Of a DNA stretch of 14,425 bases, positions 5,376 to 12,273 are shown piece after piece. The notes under the pieces are model-generated. The model had not been told where the DNA came from and searched no databases. It saw only the letters and a program-made list of their open reading frames with translations. The stretch is from assembly GCA_934202505.1 (NCBI GenBank), contig CAKPXW010000034.1, forward strand, positions 1-14,425, written 5' to 3'. Within the stretch, counting starts at the first letter, position 1; every line of letters begins with the position of its first letter. Made by a program: the position numbers and the translations under genes. This stretch comes from an uncultured Bacilli bacterium. Its GTDB lineage: Bacteria; Bacillota_I; Bacilli_A; RFN20; CAG-631.

Positions 5376-7343
5376 ATGAAACAACTAACTGGAAAAGAAA
5401 AATGCGAATTATTAGTCGCTAAAGAAACGTTTTTAAGCAAAGAAAGTTCAAATGGAAAAATTTTTGCAATAAAATTTTCAGATGGGCCTGCAGGACTTAG
5501 AATGCCAACTGACAAATATCCTTTAGGAAAGCCACAATTATGCTTACCATCAATCAATACAATTGCAAATTCTTTTAATGAAGAGATCGCATTTGCTATT
5601 GGAAAGTGTTTGGCAAGTCAATGTATTGAAGAAAATGTAGATGTTATTTTGGCTCCGGGAATGAATATAAAAAGGACTCCATTATGTGGTAGAAACTTTG
5701 AATATTTTAGTGAAGATCCTTACTTAACAGGAATTCAAGCAACTCAATTTGTTAATGGAGTTCAAAGCTTAGGAATAGGAGCGTGTATAAAACATTTTTG
5801 TTGCAATAATAGAGAATTTGATCGTTTATTTCAATCAAGCGAAGTGGATTACCGTACTTTAAGAGAAATTTATTTAAAAGGATTTGAAATGGTTATCAAA
5901 AATGCAAATCCATATTCTTTAATGTGCTCATATAATGCAGTTAATGGAATAAATGTAGCAGAGAATAAATATATACTCGATGATATTTTAAGAAAGAAAT
6001 TTGGCTATGATGGACTTGTTATTTCCGATTGGGGAGCAGTCAAAGATAGAGTTAATGCTTTAAAAGCCACTTTAGATATAGAATTTCCTAAAAATCCACA
6101 TAATATTGAAAAATTATATCAAGCATATAATGATAAAATAATTACTGATAATGATCTTGATTTATCAATTGCAAGAATTGAAAAAACTTGTAATAGAATA
6201 ATAGAAAATAAAAGTAAACGTATTGCTCTAAATGATAAACAAATAAAAGATATTTGTATTAATACTATATCAGAAGGTGCAATTTTGCTTAAAAATGAAG
6301 ATAATATTTTACCTTTGAAGGAAAAAAATATAGCTCTTTTAGGAGGACTTGTTTATGAACCATCGTATTGTGGTGGTGGTAGTGCAACAATTTATTTAAA
6401 AGAAAAGATAAAATCATTAGATTATGAATTAAAAAAACAATTACCAAATGCTAATATTAATTATTCTATGATGTTTGAATATTGTTCTTGTACAGAGAAA
6501 ATTGCCAATGTTCAATTAAGTAATTTAAAAGGTGGATATCAAATAGCATATGAAAGTGATGTAGCTGTTATAGTAGTTGGAACTAATAGAATAATTGAAA
6601 CTGAAAGTTATGATCGTAACACTTTAAAACTTGATGATTCAATAGAATTTGTAATTAATGAAGTGGCAAAAAGAAATAAAAATGTAGTAGTAGTAGTTGA
6701 AGCAAGTTGTGTTATTGATATGAGTAATTGGATTAATAATGTAAAAGGTGTTTTATATGCTAATCTAGCTGGAAGTTATGTAAATGAAGCCCTTGCTTTA
6801 TTACTTTCAGGAAAACAAAATCCAAGTGGAAGGCTTAGTGAAACTTTCCCACTATCTATCAATGATAACCCAGTAATACTATCCCATGGAAATGGTTATG
6901 TAGATAATTATTTTGAAAAAAATTTAGTAGGTTATAGATATTATTTGACCAATAATATTCCTGTATTATATCCATTTGGTTACGGTCTTTCATATTCAAC
7001 ATTTGAATATAAAAACATTTATTTTAATGTAAATAATAAATATGATTGTAGTATTGAATTAGATATACATAATATTTCATCCTTTGATGGAAAAGATGTT
7101 TTACAAGTATATATTTCTCAAATTGATTCTCCTGTTTTAAAACCTACAAGAGAATTAAAAAGATTTAAAAAGATTGCTATAAGTGCTTTTAATAAAGAGC
7201 ATGTTCAAATTAATCTTGATAAAGATTGTTTTGAATATTTTAATGTCTGCATAGATGATTTTGATGTTTTAGAAGGACATTATGAAATAATTTTAACAAG
7301 TGATAATGTTCAAGAAATTGCTAAATTTAAGCTAAAAATATAA
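5376..7343 (+). CDS. Glycoside hydrolase family 3 enzyme (beta-glucosidase-like), cytoplasmic
   Basis: GH3 enzymes release terminal beta-linked sugars, commonly glucose or xylose, by a retaining mechanism. The 655-residue product has the N-terminal barrel with SDGPAGLRM (35-43), GRNFEYFSEDPYL (105-117), KHFCCNNREFDR (139-150), and the nucleophile Asp218 in VISDWGAV. The alpha/beta sandwich domain follows with GGGSATIYL. The segment ETESYDR at 408-414 probably holds the acid/base glutamate. A fibronectin III-like C-terminal domain begins near YPFGYGLSYSTFEY. There is no signal peptide, so it should act on imported oligosaccharides. The start is well supported (GAGGAG five bases before the ATG). 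It is a single-gene unit with no transporter beside it. It is shorter than many members (700-850). The exact substrate cannot be told from sequence, although beta-glucosidase is the default. Confidence 0.92.
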   Translation: MKQLTGKEKCELLVAKETFLSKESSNGKIFAIKFSDGPAGLRMPTDKYPLGKPQLCLPSINTIANSFNEEIAFAIGKCLASQCIEENVDVILAPGMNIKRTPLCGRNFEYFSEDPYLTGIQATQFVNGVQSLGIGACIKHFCCNNREFDRLFQSSEVDYRTLREIYLKGFEMVIKNANPYSLMCSYNAVNGINVAENKYILDDILRKKFGYDGLVISDWGAVKDRVNALKATLDIEFPKNPHNIEKLYQAYNDKIITDNDLDLSIARIEKTCNRIIENKSKRIALNDKQIKDICINTISEGAILLKNEDNILPLKEKNIALLGGLVYEPSYCGGGSATIYLKEKIKSLDYELKKQLPNANINYSMMFEYCSCTEKIANVQLSNLKGGYQIAYESDVAVIVVGTNRIIETESYDRNTLKLDDSIEFVINEVAKRNKNVVVVVEASCVIDMSNWINNVKGVLYANLAGSYVNEALALLLSGKQNPSGRLSETFPLSINDNPVILSHGNGYVDNYFEKNLVGYRYYLTNNIPVLYPFGYGLSYSTFEYKNIYFNVNNKYDCSIELDIHNISSFDGKDVLQVYISQIDSPVLKPTRELKRFKKIAISAFNKEHVQINLDKDCFEYFNVCIDDFDVLEGHYEIILTSDNVQEIAKFKLKI

Positions 7344-7350
7344 AAAAACA

Positions 7351-7378
7351 TTTACAAATATCAAAAAAAATGTAAAAT
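7351..7378 (+). promoter_or_regulatory. Promoter of the riboswitch-queT transcript
   Basis: TTTACA (7351-7356) and TAAAAT (7373-7378) are separated by 16 bases, with TG just before the -10. The expected start near 7385 falls at the first base pair of the riboswitch hairpin (7387), which supports both calls. Confidence 0.65.
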
Positions 7379-7386
7379 AAATATAT

Positions 7387-7432
7387 GCGGTTTGACCCTC
7401 TATGGCACCCCGCTTAAACAAAATCGAGGAGG
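7387..7432 (+). promoter_or_regulatory. preQ1 riboswitch, probably class I, controlling queT translation
   Basis: A hairpin GCGG/CCGC (7387-7390 with 7410-7413) is followed by an A-rich linker (TTAAACAAAAT, 7414-7424) and then CGAGGAGG. CCTC in the hairpin loop (7397-7400) can pair with GAGG of the Shine-Dalgarno (7426-7429, or 7429-7432 in another register). This gives an H-type pseudoknot that hides the ribosome site, the known architecture of preQ1 class I switches. The linker closely resembles the tail I recall from the Thermoanaerobacter tengcongensis switch. The gene downstream, queT, is a standard target. The 19-base hairpin loop is longer than in the compact class I examples I know, so the subclass is uncertain. 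Confidence 0.75.
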
Positions 7433-7437
7433 AAAGT

Positions 7438-7929
7438 ATGAAAAGAAAAAAAATTATCACTTACATCACAATTAATGGATTAATCGCTGCACTTTATGTT
7501 GTTTTATCCCTAGCTTTGGGAAGTCTAAGTTTTGGAACAAATGGCTTTCTAGATATTAGAATATCAGAAATCTTAATGCTATTTGCTTTTATTTCACCAT
7601 TTTATTTTCCCGGACTTACTATTGGCTGTTTGATTACTAATTTAATAGGATCTTCTTTAATTTTTGATTTTATTATAGGAACATTACAGACAGTTCTAGC
7701 TTGCTTCATTTTGTATTATCTTAGAAAATGGAGCCAAATTGCTATTATTTTAGCAGCTATGAGTTGTGGAATTATTATAGGACTTGAATTATATTTTCTA
7801 GGATTTTCTACAATTGGACTTTGGATTTTAGTCTCTGTTTTTGTAAGTGAATTGATAACTTTAGAAATAGGATATTTTATTTATAAACTATTAATGAAAA
7901 ACAAATACTTGCAAAATTTATTAAATTAA
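7438..7929 (+). CDS. queT: Queuosine precursor transporter QueT
   Basis: QueT is an ECF-type substrate-binding membrane protein (COG4708 / DUF988 family) thought to import preQ1 or a related queuosine precursor for tRNA modification. The product is 163 residues with about five hydrophobic segments. It has the family features RISEILMLFAF near residue 42 and PGLTIGCLITNLIGSSLIFDFIIG (given here only as a landmark for residues 59-82). The start is the ATG at 7438, five bases after GAGGAGG. An in-frame ATG at 7402 lies inside the riboswitch loop and is rejected. Expression should fall when the ligand stabilises the pseudoknot over the ribosome site. The shared ECF energising subunits are not in this window. 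Confidence 0.93.
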   Translation: MKRKKIITYITINGLIAALYVVLSLALGSLSFGTNGFLDIRISEILMLFAFISPFYFPGLTIGCLITNLIGSSLIFDFIIGTLQTVLACFILYYLRKWSQIAIILAAMSCGIIIGLELYFLGFSTIGLWILVSVFVSELITLEIGYFIYKLLMKNKYLQNLLN

Positions 7930-7932
7930 TTT

Positions 7933-7968
7933 AAAGATTGTTTTAATTTTCACAAAATTAATATCTTT
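7933..7968. repeat. Long AT-rich inverted repeat after queT
   Basis: AAAGAT (7933-7938) pairs with ATCTTT (7963-7968), and TTAATTTT (7943-7950) pairs perfectly with AAAATTAA (7954-7961) around a CAC loop. The result is a two-part AT-only hairpin just after the queT stop and just before a true terminator. It may protect the mRNA 3' end or help termination. It has no T-tract of its own. Confidence 0.45.
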
Positions 7969-7970
7969 AT

Positions 7971-8003
7971 GCCTCTAATATATTCATATGGGAGGCTTTT
8001 TTT
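7971..8003 (+). terminator. Intrinsic terminator of queT
   Basis: GCCTC (7971-7975) pairs with GAGGC (7992-7996), with an ATAT/ATAT extension possible inside the loop, followed by seven Ts (7997-8003). It separates queT from the hydrogenase operon. Confidence 0.85.
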
Positions 8004-8030
8004 ATGATATAATTAGAATGTTTATATAAT
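8002..8030 (+). promoter_or_regulatory. Candidate promoter of the hydrogenase operon
   Basis: A perfect TATAAT (8025-8030) has TTATGA (8002-8007) 17 bases upstream. A second TATAAT at 8008-8013 is another option, but its -35 would fall in the terminator stem. The preferred promoter gives a very short leader of about 17 bases that already holds the GGGAGG ribosome site. Confidence 0.5.
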
Positions 8031-8053
8031 TATAGGAAAGGGAGGGCAATTTA

Positions 8054-8530
8054 ATGTCTATTCAAAAAACGGCAAAAGAAGAGATCATTAACATTGTTAA
8101 TAAGTACAGAAATGAGCCTACACCTCTTGTAATGATTTTAAGCGAAATTCAATCAAAGTTCGGCTATGTTTCGCTTGATGTACAACAGCTTGTTTCTGAT
8201 GAAACAGGGATACCTGTTTCAGAAATTTATGGTGTAGTTACTTTTTATTCATTTTTCTCATTATCTCCAAAAGGCAAATATGTTATTGGAATTTGCCTTG
8301 GGACTGCATGCTATGTAAAAGGTTCTCAACAAATAATTGATAAATTTTCAACTATTTTAGGAATCAAACCAGGAGAAACTACAGAAGATGGTATGTTTAC
8401 TCTTGATGCATTAAGATGCATTGGCGCTTGTGCATTAGCTCCAGCTGTAAGAATTAACGATAAGGTTTATTCTCAAATGAAAGTTTCTGATGTAGAAAAG
8501 ATCGTTGAAGAATGTAGAACATTAGGCTAG
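8054..8530 (+). CDS. hydC: NADH-linked [FeFe]-hydrogenase subunit, NuoE-like [2Fe-2S] protein
   Basis: This is the small electron-transfer subunit of a trimeric hydrogenase (HydC of Thermotoga, HndA of Desulfovibrio). It has 158 residues, the expected length. An N-terminal helical region (residues 1-75, with VTFYSFFSLSP) precedes a thioredoxin-like domain that binds a [2Fe-2S] cluster through Cys81, Cys86, Cys122 and Cys126 (CLGTAC and CIGAC). GGGAGG lies eight bases before the ATG. The next gene begins 10 bases downstream. Context with NuoF-like and [FeFe]-hydrogenase genes shows it belongs to a soluble NADH-dependent complex and not to respiratory complex I, since no membrane subunits are present. 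The gene order NuoE-NuoF-hydrogenase is typical of such operons. Confidence 0.93.
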   Translation: MSIQKTAKEEIINIVNKYRNEPTPLVMILSEIQSKFGYVSLDVQQLVSDETGIPVSEIYGVVTFYSFFSLSPKGKYVIGICLGTACYVKGSQQIIDKFSTILGIKPGETTEDGMFTLDALRCIGACALAPAVRINDKVYSQMKVSDVEKIVEECRTLG

Positions 8531-8540
8531 AGGTGAAGAT

Positions 8541-10412
8541 ATGGAAAAAATATTAAATGAAGAGCAATTGCTTGAAAAATATAATAAATGTAAAGCATGC
8601 CTTGATAAAAAGTTTTTAGGTGATGGTGCAAAACGTTCTATTGTATTATGTGGTGGAACAGGATGTATGGCATCTGAATCAGTACAAATGGAACAAAAAT
8701 TTATTGAAATTTTAAAAGAAAAAGGCTTAGATAATCAAATATCTGTTAATATGGTTGGTTGCTTTGGCTTTTGTTCACAAGGTCCATTCGTAAAAATTTA
8801 TCCAGAAGATACTTTATATAGAAAAGTAACTCTTAAAGATGTTGAAGAAATTGTAGAAAAAGATATTATTAATCATGAAGTTGTAGAAAGATTATTATTT
8901 GTTGATCCTGTTACTCATGAAAAAGTAGCACGTCAAGATGATATTAATTTTTATAAAAAACAAAAAAGAATTGCACTATATGGTTGCTCAATTATTAACC
9001 CAGAAGATATAAATGAAGCAATAGGCTATGGTTCATTTTTAGGATTAAAAAGAGTACTACATATGGATCCTCAAGAAGTAATTAATGAGATACTAGAATC
9101 AGGTTTACGTGGTCGTGGAGGTGGCGGATTCCCTACAGGAAGAAAATGGCAATTTGCCCATGACCAAGTTAGTGATGAAAAATATGTAGTATGTAATGGT
9201 GATGAAGGAGATCCAGGAGCATTTATGGATCGTTCAATTCTTGAAGGAAATCCTTTATCAGTAATTGAAGGAATGATGATTGCAGGTTATGCAATTGGTG
9301 CTAAAAATGGCTATTTTTATGTTCGTGCAGAATATCCTACAGCAGTTGAAAGATTAACAATTGCTATTAAACAAGCTAAAGAAGTAGGACTTTTAGGCGA
9401 AAATATTTTAGGAACTAACTTCTCTTTTGATATTCATATTCGTTTAGGAGCAGGTGCTTTCGTTTGTGGTGAAGAGACTGCATTATTAAATTCAATTGAA
9501 GGACAACGTGGTATGCCACGTCCTCGTCCACCATTCCCAGCAGTAAGAGGATTATGGCAAAAACCAACAATCATTAATAATGTTGAAACATTAGCTTGCG
9601 TACCTTATATTCTAAGAGAAGGTGCTAGTGAATTTAATAAATATGGAACAGAAAAATCTAAAGGAACAAAAGTTTTCGCTTTAGGTGGAAAAGTTAATAA
9701 TGTCGGATTAGTTGAAATTCCTATGGGAACAACTGTTCGTGAATTAATTTATGATATAGCTGGTGGAATTCCAAATGGCAAAAAATTTAAAGCATTACAA
9801 ACTGGTGGTCCAAGTGGAGGTTGCTTAACTGAAGAACATTTAGATGTGGGCATTGATTATGATAACTTAATTGCTTTAGGATCTATGATGGGATCTGGTG
9901 GAGCAATCGTTATGGATGAAGATAACTGTATGGTAGATGTTGCAAAATTCTATATGGAATTTATTTGCGATGAATCATGTGGTAAATGTTCACCATGTCG
10001 TATTGGAACAAAAAGAATGCTTGAAATTTTAAATAAAATCACAGTTGGAAATGGAGAAATGTCAGATATTGACCGTCTTGAAGAATTAGCTTCAGCGATA
10101 AAAGCTGGTTCATTATGTGGACTTGGTCAAACGGCTGCTAATCCTGTTTTATCAACTCTTGCTCATTTTAGAGACGAATATGTTGAACATATTGTTAATA
10201 AATCTTGCCCTGCTCATGTATGTAAAAAGTTAATTTCTTATCACATTGATCCATTAAAATGTAAAAAGTGTTCTAAATGTGCTAGAAATTGTCCAGTTGA
10301 ATGTATTAGTGGTGTTCCAGGCAAAGAACCATATGTTATTGATCAAAGTAAATGTATTAAATGTGGAACATGTATGTCAGCTTGCTTATTTAAAGCAATT
10401 AGTAAGGAGTAG
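8541..10412 (+). CDS. hydB: NADH-linked [FeFe]-hydrogenase subunit, NuoF-like flavoprotein
   Basis: This subunit (HydB / HndC type) oxidises NADH at FMN and passes electrons to iron-sulfur clusters. It has 623 residues in four parts. A thioredoxin-like [2Fe-2S] domain has Cys37, Cys42, Cys74 and Cys78. The NADH/FMN core has RGRGGGGFPTGRKW at 190-203, CNGDEGDPGAFMDR at 218-231, and GAGAFVCGEET further on. A [4Fe-4S] site has Cys480, Cys483, Cys486 and Cys526. The C-terminal ferredoxin domain has two [4Fe-4S] motifs, CxxCxxCxxxC from Cys574 and CIKCGTCMSAC near the end. The extra N- and C-terminal domains relative to NuoF are typical of bifurcating hydrogenases. AGGTGA precedes the ATG, and nine bases (counting from its TAG stop) separate it from the next gene. 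Confidence 0.95.
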   Translation: MEKILNEEQLLEKYNKCKACLDKKFLGDGAKRSIVLCGGTGCMASESVQMEQKFIEILKEKGLDNQISVNMVGCFGFCSQGPFVKIYPEDTLYRKVTLKDVEEIVEKDIINHEVVERLLFVDPVTHEKVARQDDINFYKKQKRIALYGCSIINPEDINEAIGYGSFLGLKRVLHMDPQEVINEILESGLRGRGGGGFPTGRKWQFAHDQVSDEKYVVCNGDEGDPGAFMDRSILEGNPLSVIEGMMIAGYAIGAKNGYFYVRAEYPTAVERLTIAIKQAKEVGLLGENILGTNFSFDIHIRLGAGAFVCGEETALLNSIEGQRGMPRPRPPFPAVRGLWQKPTIINNVETLACVPYILREGASEFNKYGTEKSKGTKVFALGGKVNNVGLVEIPMGTTVRELIYDIAGGIPNGKKFKALQTGGPSGGCLTEEHLDVGIDYDNLIALGSMMGSGGAIVMDEDNCMVDVAKFYMEFICDESCGKCSPCRIGTKRMLEILNKITVGNGEMSDIDRLEELASAIKAGSLCGLGQTAANPVLSTLAHFRDEYVEHIVNKSCPAHVCKKLISYHIDPLKCKKCSKCARNCPVECISGVPGKEPYVIDQSKCIKCGTCMSACLFKAISKE

Positions 10413-10420
10413 AGAAAATT

Positions 10421-12190
10421 ATGAGCTTAGTAAATATTAAAATTGATGGTATTTCTTATCAAGTTGAATCTGGCCTTACAATCTTAGAAGCCGCAAGAAA
10501 ATGTGGCTATGAAATACCTAGTTTATGTACATTTAATCATGGCCAATGTTCAAAAGCTTCTTGCCGTGTTTGCTTGGTAGAAGTAAAAGGAGCAAGAGGA
10601 CTTGTTGCCTCTTGTGTATATCCTGTTAATGATGGAATGGAAATTTCTATATCTTCTGTAAAAGCATCTCATGCTAGAAGAGTAAATGTAGAACTTATCC
10701 TTTCAAACCATAATAAAAATTGTCAACAATGTAGTAAAAATGGTCATTGTGAATTGTTACATGTTGCCCAACTTGTAAATGCAAGAGACAATATGTTTGA
10801 AGGATGCAAAACTCCTACAACATATGATGATTTAACTCCTGCTATTATTCGTGATACAAGTAAGTGTATTCTTTGTGGACGTTGTATAGAAAGATGTAAA
10901 TCAGCACATGGAATAGGAATTCTAGGTTTTGAAAATAGAGGGTTTAAAACTATTGTTGGCCCTGCAGCAAATAAATCATTTGCTGATGTGCCATGTATTC
11001 AATGCGGACAATGTGTAAATGTTTGTCCTACAGGTGCTTTAATGGTAAAAAGCGAAATTGATAGAGTTGATGAAGCTTTCAAAGATGGAAAATATGTTGT
11101 TGTTCAAACTGCTCCAGCTGTAAGAGCTGCACTTGGAGAAGAATTTGGTATTAAAGTTGGAACACCAGTTACTGGAAAAATGGTTGCTGCTTTAAGACGT
11201 TTAGGCTTTGCTAAAGTTTATGATACAAACTTTGGAGCTGATTTAACAATTTGGGAAGAAGCAAGTGAATTATTAGATAGAGTAAAAAATAATGGAGTTC
11301 TACCTATGATAACTTCTTGTTCTCCAGGTTGGGTAAATTATGCAGAATTATTTTATGGTGATTTATTAAATCATTTATCATCTTGCAAATCTCCACATGA
11401 AATGGAAGGTGCCATAATTAAATCTTATTTTGCTGAAAAGAACAATTTAAATCCAGATGATATTTTTGTTGTTTCAATTATGCCTTGTAGTGCTAAAAAA
11501 TATGAAAAGGAACGTAAAGAAAATTCAGTTAATGGTAGAAAAGATGTTGATGCTGTATTAACAACTAGAGAACTTGCAACTTTAATTAAAAGAGCTGGTA
11601 TTCGTTTTGATAAATTACCAGATGAAGAATTTGATCAAGACTTATTAGGAAAGTATTCTGGTGCAGGAGTAATTTTTGGTGTAACTGGTGGAGTTATGGA
11701 AGCAGCTGTTAGAACAGCTTATTATTGGTTAACTAACAAAAATCTTGATGCCTTATTATCATTTACTCCAGTAAGAGGTTTTGATGGAATTAAAGAAGCC
11801 TCTCTTGATATTAATGGGATGACAATCAATATTGCTGTTGCTTCAGGCATGAGAAATGCAAAAGTATTATTAGATGAAATCAAAAATGGAACTAGTAAGT
11901 ATCATTTTATTGAGATTATGGGTTGCCCAGGTGGTTGTGTAAATGGTGGAGGACAACCTTATGTTAGAAGTTGTTTCTTACCAAATGAAGATCTTGATAT
12001 TGAAGATACATATATGCAAAAAAGAGCCAATGCTTTATATTCTGAAGATGAAAGACAAACTATTAGAAGATCACATGAAAATCAACAAGTAATTGATCTT
12101 TATAATAATTATCTTGAAAAACCAGGTTCTCATAAATCACATGAGTTATTACATACTTCATATAATAAACGTGATCATAGAATAAAATAA
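10421..12190 (+). CDS. hydA: [FeFe]-hydrogenase catalytic subunit of the NADH-dependent complex
   Basis: HydA reduces protons to H2 at the H-cluster in the cytoplasm. The 589-residue product begins with a plant-type [2Fe-2S] domain (Cys36, 48, 51, 65). A His-ligated [4Fe-4S] site follows (His97, Cys101, 104, 110), then two ferredoxin clusters (Cys149-159 and Cys192-202). The H-cluster motifs are L1 TSCSPGW at 298-304, L2 MPCSAKKYE at 354-362, and L3 EIMGCPGGCVNGGGQP from 498 with Cys502 and Cys506. The C-terminal small-subunit-like tail ends in SHKSHELLHTSY. L1 has Ser301 where CpI-type enzymes have a second Cys. The ribosome site AAGGAG overlaps the hydB stop. With the two upstream genes this is probably an NADH/ferredoxin electron-confurcating hydrogenase, by analogy with Thermotoga HydABC. 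No HydE, HydF or HydG maturase is nearby. A terminator follows directly. Confidence 0.95.
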   Translation: MSLVNIKIDGISYQVESGLTILEAARKCGYEIPSLCTFNHGQCSKASCRVCLVEVKGARGLVASCVYPVNDGMEISISSVKASHARRVNVELILSNHNKNCQQCSKNGHCELLHVAQLVNARDNMFEGCKTPTTYDDLTPAIIRDTSKCILCGRCIERCKSAHGIGILGFENRGFKTIVGPAANKSFADVPCIQCGQCVNVCPTGALMVKSEIDRVDEAFKDGKYVVVQTAPAVRAALGEEFGIKVGTPVTGKMVAALRRLGFAKVYDTNFGADLTIWEEASELLDRVKNNGVLPMITSCSPGWVNYAELFYGDLLNHLSSCKSPHEMEGAIIKSYFAEKNNLNPDDIFVVSIMPCSAKKYEKERKENSVNGRKDVDAVLTTRELATLIKRAGIRFDKLPDEEFDQDLLGKYSGAGVIFGVTGGVMEAAVRTAYYWLTNKNLDALLSFTPVRGFDGIKEASLDINGMTINIAVASGMRNAKVLLDEIKNGTSKYHFIEIMGCPGGCVNGGGQPYVRSCFLPNEDLDIEDTYMQKRANALYSEDERQTIRRSHENQQVIDLYNNYLEKPGSHKSHELLHTSYNKRDHRIK

Positions 12191-12221
12191 GAAACGAGAA
12201 ATCGTTTCTTTTCTTTATTTT
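12189..12221 (+). terminator. Intrinsic terminator of the hydrogenase operon
   Basis: The perfect stem GAAACGA/TCGTTTC (12191-12197 with 12202-12208) is capped by a stable GAAA tetraloop. It can be extended by A-T pairs into the hydA stop codon and is followed by a T-rich tail (TTTTCTTTATTT). Confidence 0.9.
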
Positions 12222-12222
12222 G

Positions 12223-12251
12223 TTGTAAAAAACATTAATTATAACTATAAT
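12223..12251 (+). promoter_or_regulatory. Promoter of cysS-rlmB
   Basis: TTGTAA (12223-12228) and TATAAT (12246-12251) are separated by 17 bases. The start would be near 12258, leaving a leader of about 16 bases before the cysS ATG. That is too short for a T-box riboswitch, so cysS is not under T-box control here. Confidence 0.65.
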
Positions 12252-12273
12252 TAAAAAGAAAGGTGGTTAAAAT

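Noticed and set aside
5330..5557. Minus-strand open frame over the GH3 start region
   Set aside because: It overlaps the promoter, ribosome site and first codons of the GH3 gene and has no family resemblance.
7402..7437. Upstream in-frame start for queT
   Set aside because: The ATG is in the riboswitch loop with no ribosome site. GAGGAGG is correctly spaced for 7438.
8054..12190. Respiratory complex I locus
   Set aside because: NuoE- and NuoF-like genes are followed by an [FeFe]-hydrogenase with full H-cluster motifs, not by NuoG or membrane subunits.
12222..12273. T-box leader for cysS
   Set aside because: The leader is only about 16 bases from the predicted start, and no T-box sequence is present.
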